From positions 1 to 52,008 of the forward strand of contig JARFTZ010000016.1 in NCBI GenBank assembly GCA_029289235.1: a DNA stretch of 52,008 bases. The letters are read 5' to 3'. Numbering within the stretch: the stretch's first letter is position 1; every line of letters starts with the position of its first letter. The notes beneath the pieces are model-generated. The model had not been told where the DNA came from and did no database searches. It was given only the letters and a program-made list of their open reading frames with translations. Of this stretch, positions 33,580 to 41,932 are shown in pieces. The stretch comes from Gammaproteobacteria bacterium (GTDB lineage: Bacteria; Pseudomonadota; Gammaproteobacteria; Burkholderiales; Rhodocyclaceae). A program made the translations under genes and the position numbers.

Positions 33580-34536
33580 ATGATTGTCGAGGAATCCAGC
33601 GTGGCGATGAGCGCCACCCACGAGTATGTCCATGAGAGCGAGATTGTCGCTACCCGCAGCTTCCGGGTGGTGATGGGTGAGGTGTCGCAGGAACCGTCCA
33701 GCGACGGCGCGCAGTTGCGTCTTGTCGCTTTGCTGCAGCGTCTGATTGCCCGGATGCTGGAGGCCATCTCGGGCGCGCGTCACGCGACGACGGGCTTTTC
33801 CGATAACTTGTTTGGCGATGGAATGGTGAGTGATTCCGGGGCGCGTGCGACGACAACGGGAAGAGGAATGCGCATCGAATGGAGCAGCGAACTGACCGAA
33901 TCCATGCGCGAACACGAAGCCACGGGATTTTCGGCTGGTGGTTCGGTACGTACTGCCGACGGCCGGAATGTAGAGTTCACGCTCGGGCTTGCGATGTGCC
34001 GCGACTATTCCTGCGTGCGCACGCAGCGCCAATCCGGCAGCGTTGAGCTACGCGACCCGCTGGTGCTCAACTTCGATGGCTGTGCGGCCGAACTGACCGG
34101 GCAACGCTTTTCTTTCGATCTCGACGCCGACGGAGTGGACGAACTGATTCCGAGCCTTGCCGCCGGCAGTGCCTGGCTCGCCTTCGACCGCAACGCCGAT
34201 GGCCGGATCAACGACGGCAGCGAACTGTTCGGCACATGCTCCGGCAACGGTTTTGCCGACCTGGCATGTCTCGACGACGATGGCAACGGCTGGGTAGACG
34301 AGGCGGATTCGGCGTTTTCATCGCTTTGTCTGTGGCAGCGCGGCGATGACGGCACCGATACCCTCAGCTCGTTGGCCGAAATGAACGTCGGGGCGCTCTA
34401 TCTCCGATCGGCCGAGACCCCGTTCGCCCTCACCGATTGGGACAACGCACGGCTTGGCTACGTTCGTGCCAGTGGTGTCTATCTGCGGGAGGACGGCAAC
34501 GTCGGTACGATGCAACAGATCGATCTGGCCGTATGA
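33580..34536 (+). CDS. Calcium-binding repeat protein (RTX/EF-hand-like loops)
   Basis: The 318-residue protein has a polar N-terminal half. A C-terminal half follows with three Asp-rich loops, D-L-D-A-D-G-V-D-E from residue 180, D-R-N-A-D-G-R-I-N-D from 203 and D-D-D-G-N-G-W-V-D from 232. The segment with the S-E-L-F-G motif after the second loop is the same one found at the end of many large RTX-type or VCBS-type exoproteins. Here it occurs alone in a small protein without the GGxGxDxLx nonapeptide repeats. No signal peptide is seen. A C-terminal type I secretion signal is possible but not proven. AAGGAG upstream of ATG 33580 gives a good ribosome binding site. Confidence 0.8.
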   Translation: MIVEESSVAMSATHEYVHESEIVATRSFRVVMGEVSQEPSSDGAQLRLVALLQRLIARMLEAISGARHATTGFSDNLFGDGMVSDSGARATTTGRGMRIEWSSELTESMREHEATGFSAGGSVRTADGRNVEFTLGLAMCRDYSCVRTQRQSGSVELRDPLVLNFDGCAAELTGQRFSFDLDADGVDELIPSLAAGSAWLAFDRNADGRINDGSELFGTCSGNGFADLACLDDDGNGWVDEADSAFSSLCLWQRGDDGTDTLSSLAEMNVGALYLRSAETPFALTDWDNARLGYVRASGVYLREDGNVGTMQQIDLAV

Positions 34537-34547
34537 CAGCGTGAGCG

Positions 34548-34751
34548 TCAGGATGGAGTGCGGCGCCGGGAGCGGATCTCGATGGGGCAGTTCGCGCGGA
34601 AACCCATCGACGTCATCAGGTGCTCGAATTCGCAGCGCGAGGCGTCCGAAATGTCCGCGGGATAGCGCTGAAGTGCTGCATGGTCTTGTCCTGCAGGGTA
34701 CTGTATCGCATCGTGAATACGGGTCGCGCTGCAGTTGCGGTTGTCTTCCAT
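34548..34751 (-). CDS. Small protein of 67 residues, unknown function
   Basis: This short minus-strand frame is supported mainly by its ribosome binding site: AAGGAGG lies six bases before the ATG at 34751, one of the strongest in the window. The protein is polar with two Cys, several Arg, and the ending N-C-P-I-E-I-R-S-R-R-R-T-P-S. No signal peptide or membrane helix is seen, and I do not recognise a family. It converges with the calcium-binding gene, 11 bases away. Conservation would be needed to confirm it. Confidence 0.5.
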   Translation of the reverse strand: MEDNRNCSATRIHDAIQYPAGQDHAALQRYPADISDASRCEFEHLMTSMGFRANCPIEIRSRRRTPS

Positions 34752-34830
34752 GGAAAACCTCCTTCTTCGCTGTCCATTCCCGTTTGCGTAACGGAAGTTT
34801 CAGTGTAGGAGGTGAATCCGGTTTTTCCAC

Positions 34831-34875
34831 CCGTAGTTTCCGCAAAAAAATGCCAAATTCATGCGGAGACTACGG
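34831..34875. repeat. Imperfect 14-bp inverted repeat with A-rich loop
   Basis: CCGTAGTTTCCGCA at 34831-34844 pairs with TGCGGAGACTACGG at 34862-34875 with one mismatch (a G-U pair in one RNA strand). The 17-base loop begins with six A residues. The right arm overlaps the stop codon of the MFS gene. A second perfect 6-bp stem, GCCGGT/ACCGGC, sits right beside it at 34877-34892 inside the end of that gene. In the MFS transcript these could form a double hairpin acting as terminator or 3' end stabiliser. Confidence 0.6.
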
Positions 34876-36078
34876 GGCCGGTTTAGACCGGCGCCCACTG
34901 ACGAAAAACCAGATCAGCGATCCGGCCTGAATCACGAACAGGACGATGAACGCATTGCGGTGAGCAATGATGGAAGAGCTTCCTGCTGCTTGCTGCGATT
35001 CGATGAGTGCCCCCATTCCCCATTGCAGGCTGAAGGCGCCGAGAAAGGCGAGCAGGTTGAGGATGGTGTTGGCACGGCCGGACAGTGAGGCCGGAAACCC
35101 AGCGGCGGTGGCGGCATAGTTCAGCGTGCCGGTGCTGGAGAACGTCCCGTAGGCGATCCACAGCAGGTAATGTTGGTCGGTTGCTTGGATGATGATCAGA
35201 AACAGGGTCAGCAGGGCGAGCGAAAGGCCGCCGCCAAGTAGCTTGGTGGTGCCGATGCCTCGGCGGGTCAATCGCGCCGAGAGGAGCGCGATCAGGAAAT
35301 AGGCGACAACCATCCCTGCACTCATCGCGGCGATGTGGTCGGCGGCCTCCGAGCGTGAATAGCCGTTGACATGGATCAGCCAGGCGCTGCACCACAGGCT
35401 CTGAACCGCCATGAAACCACCGACCTGGGCGAAGGCAATCGACGCAAAACGCCAAAAGTGACGGCTGACCAGCACGTGACGGATGCCGTCGAGCAGTTCG
35501 GGGAGCGTTTGTACGGGGGCGGATGAGGGTTGGTCCGGCACACGCAGGTAAATCCAGAGGCAGACACCGGCGGTGATGACGGCGAGCCCGTAGAAAACCT
35601 GGCGCCAGGAGGCAAGTTGCAGCACGGCGTCGAGCGGCGCCGAGGCAACGAGCGCGCCGAGGGTGCCCGAGGTCATGATCCAGCCGGTAAGTGAAGCTTG
35701 CCGCTCGAGCGGGAACCACTGGGCGAACGATTTGAAGGCCGCCATCAGGCAGGCGGAAACGCCCAGCCCGATCATGCCGCGCCCGATGGCGAGCATGCCG
35801 ATCGTGTCGCCGGCGGCAAAAACGGCGGCGCCGGCCGCGGCAACCAGCAGCAATGCGGCCTCGACGCGCCGGGGGCCGAAGCGGTCGAGCGCGAGGCCAA
35901 GCGGGAGTTGAACGGCGCCGAAGGCGATGAAGTAGGCGCTCGTCAGCATCCCGAGATCGGCGGGGCCGAGGGCCAGTTCCTTGCTCAGAATGGGGCCGAC
36001 AACGGCATTGACGGTGCGGAACAGGTAGGAAAGAAAGTAGCCGCAAGCGAAAGGCAGAAAGAGGCGGATCAGGTGCAT
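34870..36078 (-). CDS. Major facilitator superfamily transporter
   Basis: The 402-residue protein has about 12 membrane helices. The conserved loop between helices 2 and 3, L-G-L-A-L-D-R-F-G-P-R-R-V (about 60-72), and the R-G-M-I-G-L-G motif of helix 4 (about 99-105) identify the superfamily. The first helix starts with F-L-P-F-A-C-G-Y-F-L-S-Y-L-F-R. The substrate is unknown. It lies 25 bases after the ROK kinase gene on the same strand, so a sugar-type substrate that is phosphorylated after uptake is possible but only inferred. Confidence 0.88.
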   Translation of the reverse strand: MHLIRLFLPFACGYFLSYLFRTVNAVVGPILSKELALGPADLGMLTSAYFIAFGAVQLPLGLALDRFGPRRVEAALLLVAAAGAAVFAAGDTIGMLAIGRGMIGLGVSACLMAAFKSFAQWFPLERQASLTGWIMTSGTLGALVASAPLDAVLQLASWRQVFYGLAVITAGVCLWIYLRVPDQPSSAPVQTLPELLDGIRHVLVSRHFWRFASIAFAQVGGFMAVQSLWCSAWLIHVNGYSRSEAADHIAAMSAGMVVAYFLIALLSARLTRRGIGTTKLLGGGLSLALLTLFLIIIQATDQHYLLWIAYGTFSSTGTLNYAATAAGFPASLSGRANTILNLLAFLGAFSLQWGMGALIESQQAAGSSSIIAHRNAFIVLFVIQAGSLIWFFVSGRRSKPAP

Positions 36079-36103
36079 GGTGCGTCCTGGTGCATGAGGA
36101 TAG

Positions 36104-37084
36104 TCAATTCGCGCCGGCGCGGTGGTGCGCGGTGTCCCGGTGGTCGCCGCAGTTCCACAGCCAGGCCGCGCCCCGTACGCCGGAGGAGTCGCCGTGCTTG
36201 TTGCGGAGCAGACGGGTCTTCACGATGTCGGAAAAGATGGTTTTGCCCCAGTGTGCCGGGACGTTTGTGTACAGGCGCTGGAGGTTCGACAAGCCCCCGC
36301 CGAGCACGATGACTTCGGGGTCGAGCACGTTGATGACTTGTGAAAGAGCTTTCGCGAGCCGGCGTTCGTAGCGCTGCAGTGTGGCTTCGCAGGCAGTGTC
36401 GCCGCCTGTGGCCAAGGCTTCAATCGTCGGTACGTCGAGCTGGTCGCCGGTATGCCGCGCATGGTCGGCGCCCAATCCGGGCCCGGACAGCCAGGTTTCG
36501 ACGCAGCCCTGGCGTCCGCAATAACAGCGCGGTGGTGGTAGCGTCTCTTCCTCCGGATAGGGCAACGGGTTATGCCCCCATTCGCCGCCAATGTGGTTGG
36601 CTCCGGTGAGCAGATGGCCGCGCGTGACGATGCCGCCGCCGACTCCGGTGCCGAGAATGACGGCGAATACGATCCGGGCGTCCTGCCCCGCCCCATCAAC
36701 TGCCTCCGAAAGCGCCAGGCAGTTGGCATCGTTCTCGATGCGGATTTCTCGTCGCAGCAGTGTTTCCAGATCCCGGCGCAACGGTTGGCCGTTCAGGCAA
36801 TTGGAGTTGGCATTCTTGATGCGGCCGTCGACCGCCGATTCGGCGCCGGGAATGCCGACGCCGACACTGCCGCGGTGTCCGAGCGTGTGCTCGGCTTGTC
36901 CCACCAGCCTTGCGATAGCTGCAATTGTGGCCCGGTAGTCGCCTTGCGGCGTGGCGACGCGCTCGCGCAGCAGTTCGGCACCGGCTGGATCGAGTGCGAT
37001 GATCTCGATCTTGGTGCCGCCAAGGTCGACGCCGAGCCGAATCTCCGGCGAGGCGTCGGACGATGATGCGTGAGGGAAGGGCAT
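36104..37084 (-). CDS. ROK-family sugar kinase (fructokinase/glucokinase-like)
   Basis: The 326-residue protein has the phosphate-binding motif L-G-V-D-L-G-G-T-K-I-E (about 17-27) and E-N-D-A-N-C-L-A (about 117-124). It also has the catalytic region G-T-G-V-G-G-G-I (about 145-152) and a zinc site pattern G-H-N-P-L-P-Y-P followed by C-Y-C-G-R-Q-G-C-V-E, with three Cys and an upstream His. The zinc pattern and length fit Mak-type fructokinase or N-acetylglucosamine kinase. Its substrate is a hexose or amino sugar, not further resolved. It precedes the MFS gene on the minus strand, probably as one operon. No good ribosome binding site is seen before ATG 37084. Confidence 0.88.
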   Translation of the reverse strand: MPFPHASSSDASPEIRLGVDLGGTKIEIIALDPAGAELLRERVATPQGDYRATIAAIARLVGQAEHTLGHRGSVGVGIPGAESAVDGRIKNANSNCLNGQPLRRDLETLLRREIRIENDANCLALSEAVDGAGQDARIVFAVILGTGVGGGIVTRGHLLTGANHIGGEWGHNPLPYPEEETLPPPRCYCGRQGCVETWLSGPGLGADHARHTGDQLDVPTIEALATGGDTACEATLQRYERRLAKALSQVINVLDPEVIVLGGGLSNLQRLYTNVPAHWGKTIFSDIVKTRLLRNKHGDSSGVRGAAWLWNCGDHRDTAHHRAGAN

Positions 37085-37238
37085 TGGAAACGGGAAAATG
37101 GCCGGGAGGAACTCCGGTTCCCGATTCTAACCTACCGGGGCGTTTTTCCGGGCGGGCGTACAATCGTCGGCTGCAACAACGCCCTTTGCTGCGAGCGGGT
37201 GTCCAATGGCGCAGAACAAGTTTTATGGGGAGGGAAAC

Positions 37239-37613
37239 ATGCTGGTTCGACTGACATCGAGCACGTCCGGTGAAATGATCCTGTTCGCCGAACATGCGCA
37301 CCTGCTGTGGGAATGGATGGGCAAGGAGGGGTCGGCGCGTGGGGTGTTCACCACCGAGCAATTGCCGGCAGCCATCGACCGGCTGCGTCGGGGCATCGAA
37401 AAGGACAGGCTGGCGGCAAAGCAGCGGGCCGAGGAGGCGTGCGCGGCCGAAGCGGCGGGCGATGAAGCGGAAGGGCAGGAGCCGGAAAAGAAGGATGCCG
37501 CTCCCGATGAGCCGGTGTCTCTTGCCAAGCGTGCGCAGCCGCTGCTCAACCTGCTGGAATGGACGTGCAGGGAAGACGGCTTCATCACCTGGGACGCGCC
37601 GGCTGGCTTTTGA
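37239..37613 (+). CDS. DUF1840 protein
   Basis: The 124-residue protein has the DUF1840 layout. The N-terminal M-L-V-R-L-T-S-S-T-S-G-E-M-I-L-F-A-E-H-A (1-20) is followed by a charged, low-complexity middle rich in Ala, Glu and Lys (about 70-95). The C-terminus ends R-A-Q-P-L-L-N-L-L-E-W-T-C-R-E-D-G-F-I-T-W-D. The family is typical of betaproteobacteria and has no assigned function. GGGAGGGAAAC precedes ATG 37239. An upstream in-frame start at 37206 is less likely because of this ribosome binding site. Confidence 0.85.
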   Translation: MLVRLTSSTSGEMILFAEHAHLLWEWMGKEGSARGVFTTEQLPAAIDRLRRGIEKDRLAAKQRAEEACAAEAAGDEAEGQEPEKKDAAPDEPVSLAKRAQPLLNLLEWTCREDGFITWDAPAGF

Positions 37614-37664
37614 GCCGGCGCTGGCGGTCGCCTTGTCCGCGACCGCCGTGGCGTGCGGTCGTTC

Positions 37665-38318
37665 TTACGCGCTTGTCGAAATCGACGACGCCAGCGAGGG
37701 GAAGAAGGAACTGCTGTCCCCTCCGCCGTAGGCCTGCATCAACTCCATGATCTGCCGGTAAACCTGGGCGTCGGAAAGCGTGCTGTCGGGCCCGTCGCCC
37801 GTTTTGGAGCTGTCAGCGGTTTCGTTGGTCGTGATGTTGTTGGCTTCGGCGTAGGCCATCGCTTCCGCATTGCTTACCACGCCATCCTGGTTCGTGTCGG
37901 CCTCGTCGAAGTTCTCCACGATGCTGCTGATCAGGGACGATCGTGCGGGGTCCGTCTCGCCGATCTCTTCGAGCTGACTGGTCAATTCCTCTTCGGTGAA
38001 CCCCGATTCGCTGTCGGACACAGGCGGGGGCGGAGGTGGCGGAATCATGCCGCTCATCCGCGACTGGTCGTATTGGCTGTTCAGCGTCTCGGCGAGGGTT
38101 TCGAGCGCGGTGGAGAACTCGCTTTCGGTGATCTTGCCGTCGCTGTCGCTATCGAGCTGGGTGAAGACGTCCTCGGCATTGGTATCGCCGGTGGTCAGGG
38201 TGGAAAACGCCGAAACGAGGTCTTCTTTCTCGATGTAGCCTTTGTTCGAGTTGTCGATCTTGGAGAACAGATAACTTGCTGCGCTGCTGTAACTGCTGAT
38301 GCCTGTCAGGGTACTCAT
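37665..38318 (-). CDS. EF-hand calcium-binding protein
   Basis: The 217-residue acidic protein has three EF-hand loops: D22-D33 (D-N-S-N-K-G-Y-I-E-K-E-D), D56-E67 (D-S-D-S-D-G-K-I-T-E-S-E) and D141-E152 (D-T-N-Q-D-G-V-V-S-N-A-E). A run of seven prolines at 93-99 separates the first pair from the third. The Ser-rich ends and lack of a normal signal peptide recall XopAW-like EF-hand proteins and others of unknown role. The start ATG 38318 has CCGGGAG six bases upstream; the open frame further upstream is not family-like. Ca2+ sensing or buffering is likely; the target is unknown. Confidence 0.88.
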   Translation of the reverse strand: MSTLTGISSYSSAASYLFSKIDNSNKGYIEKEDLVSAFSTLTTGDTNAEDVFTQLDSDSDGKITESEFSTALETLAETLNSQYDQSRMSGMIPPPPPPPVSDSESGFTEEELTSQLEEIGETDPARSSLISSIVENFDEADTNQDGVVSNAEAMAYAEANNITTNETADSSKTGDGPDSTLSDAQVYRQIMELMQAYGGGDSSSFFPSLASSISTSA

Positions 38319-38648
38319 GGTGAACTCCCGGATTGTTGAACGAGATGACCGTGCGTTGCCTACCGCGGGCAGACGTCGATCCGCTGTCTTACTGGCAAGA
38401 TATCGGCCACAATCCGGTTTCAACGAGGCTGTTTCGGGTTAAGCGGGGTAAAGCCCGGTGAAGCAGGAATGGCCAGGCGGGCGAAGAGCCGGTTTTATCG
38501 CCGCTTAGCGTTGGAGATCCTGCGGAACATCACGTGGAAAATCCCGGCGAGGGCGCGCGTTGCCGGCGTTCCGGCAAGAACTACCGGTGGTTGTAAATCC
38601 CGGTAAGCTAACCCGTTCTGGGCTTTTCCCACCGGTATCATTGCGCCT

Positions 38649-39362
38649 ATGTCCGAGAGTTCATGCAAGTTTTCCGATCGTTCTCCCAGCGTTCTGCTGG
38701 TAGATGACGATGTCGATCTGGTCGCCCTGTTGCGCGATTACCTCGCCAGCGACGGTTTTGCGGTCACGGTCGCCCACGAGGGCGAGTCCGCGTTGCGCCG
38801 GTTTGCTGCGCAGCCGCCGGATATCGCGGTGGTGGACGTGATGATGCCTGGGTTCAGCGGCATCGAGGTACTGCGGCGCATCCGGGCGCGCAGCAGCATG
38901 CCGGTGCTGATGCTGACCGCGCGCGGCGACGACGAGAGTCGGATCCTCGGCCTTGAGCTCGGTGCGGACGACTACGTCGCCAAGCCCTGCACGCCGCGCG
39001 AATTGAGCGCCCGCCTGCGGGCGATCCTGCGCCGTACGCAGGCGCGTTCATCGGCGCCGGACTCGGTGCGTGTCGGCGAACTGGCGCTGTATTCGGCGCA
39101 GCGGCGCATCACGTGGGGAGAGAGGGATCTGCAGCTGACCAACGCCGAGTTCAACCTGCTCGAACTGTTGATTCAGAACGCCGGACAGGTGGTGAGCAAG
39201 ACGCTTCTGTCCGAACAGGGGCTGGGCCGCCCGTTTCAGCGCTACGACCGAAGCATCGACGTGCATCTGAGCAGTATCCGGCACAAGTTGCCGCGCCTTT
39301 CCGACGGGAGGCCGCGCATTCAGGCGGTGCTGCGCAAGGGCTACCAGTTGCTGACCGACTGA
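38649..39362 (+). CDS. OmpR-family response regulator (CpxR-like)
   Basis: The 237-residue protein has a receiver domain with D19/D20/D21 and phospho-acceptor D63 in V-V-D-V-M-M-P-G. A winged helix of the OmpR/PhoB type follows (about 137-235), with R-Y-D-R-S-I-D-V-H-L-S-S-I-R-H-K-L and the end L-R-K-G-Y-Q-L. Together with the next gene it forms a two-component pair that, by its kinase motif, resembles CpxRA of E. coli. Target genes are unknown. The 330-base gap to the divergent EF-hand gene, rich in GC, has no clear gene and probably contains both promoters. Confidence 0.92.
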   Translation: MSESSCKFSDRSPSVLLVDDDVDLVALLRDYLASDGFAVTVAHEGESALRRFAAQPPDIAVVDVMMPGFSGIEVLRRIRARSSMPVLMLTARGDDESRILGLELGADDYVAKPCTPRELSARLRAILRRTQARSSAPDSVRVGELALYSAQRRITWGERDLQLTNAEFNLLELLIQNAGQVVSKTLLSEQGLGRPFQRYDRSIDVHLSSIRHKLPRLSDGRPRIQAVLRKGYQLLTD

Positions 39363-39371
39363 CGTTCCGTG

Positions 39372-40535
39372 ATGCCGCCTTTTCTCCGCGGTCGCCTTTT
39401 CTGGAAGATCTTCGTCTTTTTCTTCCTGGCGCAGGTGGCCGGCATTGTTGTGACGGGGGTGGCGATCTGGGCTACGCTGCCTGAAGAGACTGGGGGTTTT
39501 CCTCCACCTGTTCCGGGCCTTGTTCCGGCGCCCCTACGTCCGGATTACACCGGTTCCGTCGACGATCCATCGCTGCCCGAAATGCAGCCGCCACCGCCGC
39601 CGCCCGGGCCGAGGTTTCCGCTCAAGCATTTGCTCGCAGGAACGTTCGCCAGCCTGGTGTTCGCTGCCTTGCTGGCGGCATATATTGCCCGGCCGGTACG
39701 CCGTTTGAGGGAGGCGTTGCAGGCCGGCGCGAGCGGGCAGTTGATTACCGACTTGACGGAGTCGATGGGCGGGCGGCGTGACGAGCTTGCCGACCTCTGC
39801 CGTGATTTTGATCGCATGGCCAATCACATCGACCACTTGATGCAGGGGCAACGGCGCCTGATGCACGATGTGTCGCACGAAATGCGTTCACCGCTGGCCC
39901 GTCTCAGCGCCATCGTCGGGCTGGTTCGGCAGCAGCCGGAGCGGCTTGACGATTGCCTCAACCTGCTTGAGCACGAATCGGTGCGCATGGATCGATTGGT
40001 CAACGAACTGCTAACCCTGTCGCGGCTGGAGTCCGGCATCGTCGGCCCGGGCGACGAATTTGTCGATCTGGCTGAGGTTCTGTCCGACGTGGCGGCCGAT
40101 GCGGAGCCGGAGGCCAAGCAGGCGGCCTGCCGGGTAGAACTCGCGGCCGACTGTGCGCTGCCTGTGCGTGGAGATGCGGAGATGCTGCACCGCTTGTTCG
40201 ATAACCTGTTGCGCAATGCGCTGGCTTACGCAAGGGGTGGCGGCTGGGTCGGCATCCGCGCGGAACGCGAGGGCCAACTCGTCCGTGTCTGCGTCGAAGA
40301 TCGCGGCCCGGGTGTATTGAGCAGCGACCTTGAAAGGCTGTTCGAGCCATTCTTCAGGGGTAGTCTGGCGCCCGCGCGCAAGGGACATGGCCTGGGGTTG
40401 GCCATTGCCCGGCAGATCGCTGTCAGCCATGGCGGGCAGATTGGCGCGGAAAACCGCCGCGAAGGCGGTTTGCGCGTCAGTGTGCGTTTGCCGCTTGTCG
40501 GCGATCCATCGTACGGGGCTGATTACAGTACCTGA
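39372..40535 (+). CDS. Sensor histidine kinase (CpxA-like)
   Basis: The 387-residue protein has two membrane helices (about 10-34 and 87-105) around a short periplasmic segment that is strongly Pro-rich (P-P-P-P-P-P near 74-84). HAMP follows, then the kinase with His169 in M-H-D-V-S-H-E-M-R-S-P-L-A-R-L, the exact CpxA-type H box. The N box (N-L-L-R-N-A-L-A-Y-A) and G-H-G-L-G-L-A-I box are present. Sensing of envelope stress is suggested by this similarity only. GTG 39369 could also start the protein. Its 3' end overlaps the convergent pssA gene by 13 bases. Confidence 0.92.
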   Translation: MPPFLRGRLFWKIFVFFFLAQVAGIVVTGVAIWATLPEETGGFPPPVPGLVPAPLRPDYTGSVDDPSLPEMQPPPPPPGPRFPLKHLLAGTFASLVFAALLAAYIARPVRRLREALQAGASGQLITDLTESMGGRRDELADLCRDFDRMANHIDHLMQGQRRLMHDVSHEMRSPLARLSAIVGLVRQQPERLDDCLNLLEHESVRMDRLVNELLTLSRLESGIVGPGDEFVDLAEVLSDVAADAEPEAKQAACRVELAADCALPVRGDAEMLHRLFDNLLRNALAYARGGGWVGIRAEREGQLVRVCVEDRGPGVLSSDLERLFEPFFRGSLAPARKGHGLGLAIARQIAVSHGGQIGAENRREGGLRVSVRLPLVGDPSYGADYST

Positions 40536-41932
40536 TTGACCAGGCGATCGGCGCGTACGCGGGCCAATCGCTTGATCAGCCGCTGGGCGGCTTCCGGATA
40601 GTTGTCGACCGGTTCCAGGGCGTCCGCGCTATCCAGGCGCTGCGCGTGGGCGAGAATCCGGCCCAGTTCTGCGGCGTGTTTCTCGCGCAGCAAGGCGTCC
40701 GGATCGTGGATCAACAGGCCGTTTTCCAGGTCGAGCCGCCAGGCGCGCGGGTTGATATTGTTGCCCGTCAGCAGGGTATAGCGGTCATCGACGAGCAGGC
40801 CCTTCAGGTGAAAGGTGTTGTCATCGTGACGCCACAGGAAAACATTCAACCGTTGTTCGTCGATGGCTGTCTGGCGGGCCTTGCAGAAGCGCCGCAGGTT
40901 GGCTTCGTAGAGATACGGCAACGCGCCGATGGCCTTGAATGGTTCGTCGGGTGGAATGTAGAAGTCGTTGGCCGTCTTGTCGCCGATCACGATTGTGACG
41001 CTGCATCCGGCACGCAGTTGGGCGTCAATGGCTCGGGTGACCGGGCCGGGCAGGTTGAAGTACGGGGTGAACAAGGTCAGCCGTTCGCGCGCTTCGCGGA
41101 TCAGTGTGACGATCGTTCGGTTCAGTTCGTTGTCTCGGGCGCCCAGTCCGAACAGTGGCGTGATGCCGATTTCACCCTGGCGGACGAGGTGGCCGGCGAA
41201 GCGATAGCGCGTTTTTGCGAGTTCGCGCCGGAACTTGACGATTGCCGGGCGCAGCTCGGCAGTGCGCGGAACATCGGATACGTTCAGCAGGCGAACCGCC
41301 GGATTTTGAGCGAGGGAGCGGTCAAGTACAGCGGCCATGCTGTCGGCCAGCGCCCGGCTGCGGATCAGATGATAGCGGTCGAGGCGGTAGCGCTGGTGGC
41401 GTTGCAGGTAGACGTCGTTGAGACTGGCACCACTGTACAGCACGGTGTTGTCGATGATGAACCCCTTCAGGTGCATCACGCCCATGAACTCGCGTCGCTG
41501 TACCGGAACGCCGAAGATCTTCACGCCGGGCCCGAAACGTTCAGCCATGGCGCGGTACATCGCGGCATTTCCGTCTGACCGGGCCTTGCCGATCAGCCCG
41601 CGCTGGGCGCGGTGCCAGTCGACGAAGACGGCGATTTCCAGTTCGGGGCGCGCCGCCCTTGCGGCGTACAACGCCTCCAGCACCTCCCGCCCGCCGTCAT
41701 CGTCCTGCAGGTAGAGCGCAGCGAGAAGAATGCGGTGTTGCGCGGAGCCGATCAGGCGGAGCAGCGTTTCGCGATAGGCCGTCGGGTTTTCCAGCACCTC
41801 GAAGTTTTCGGCCATGACCGGGATGGCCGGCAGCGCGTCAAGGGGCGCCCAGCGACGAGTTTTTTCGTGCCAGTTGCGCCAGACGCTGGTTAGCCCGGAA
41901 CGGGGTGTTGGTTGCGTTTGAGTGAGTTCCAC
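40523..41932 (-). CDS. pssA: CDP-diacylglycerol-serine O-phosphatidyltransferase (PssA, phospholipase D type)
   Basis: The 469-residue protein resembles E. coli PssA almost over its whole length. HKD motif one is H154/K156/D161 (M-H-L-K-G-F-I-I-D) and motif two is H375/K377/D382 (F-H-L-K-G-L-L-V-D). Shared stretches include G-D-K-T-A-N-D-F-Y-I-P and N-P-R-A-W-R-L-D-L-E-N. It makes phosphatidylserine, the precursor of phosphatidylethanolamine. The start GTG 41932 is chosen because it covers the N-terminal P-L-D-A-L-P segment that aligns with E. coli. No Shine-Dalgarno is seen, and a TATAAT at 41945-41940 (minus) lies only 7 bases away, so the mRNA might be nearly leaderless. A longer open frame into benE is an antisense shadow. 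Confidence 0.92.
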   Translation of the reverse strand: MELTQTQPTPRSGLTSVWRNWHEKTRRWAPLDALPAIPVMAENFEVLENPTAYRETLLRLIGSAQHRILLAALYLQDDDGGREVLEALYAARAARPELEIAVFVDWHRAQRGLIGKARSDGNAAMYRAMAERFGPGVKIFGVPVQRREFMGVMHLKGFIIDNTVLYSGASLNDVYLQRHQRYRLDRYHLIRSRALADSMAAVLDRSLAQNPAVRLLNVSDVPRTAELRPAIVKFRRELAKTRYRFAGHLVRQGEIGITPLFGLGARDNELNRTIVTLIREARERLTLFTPYFNLPGPVTRAIDAQLRAGCSVTIVIGDKTANDFYIPPDEPFKAIGALPYLYEANLRRFCKARQTAIDEQRLNVFLWRHDDNTFHLKGLLVDDRYTLLTGNNINPRAWRLDLENGLLIHDPDALLREKHAAELGRILAHAQRLDSADALEPVDNYPEAAQRLIKRLARVRADRLVNQVL

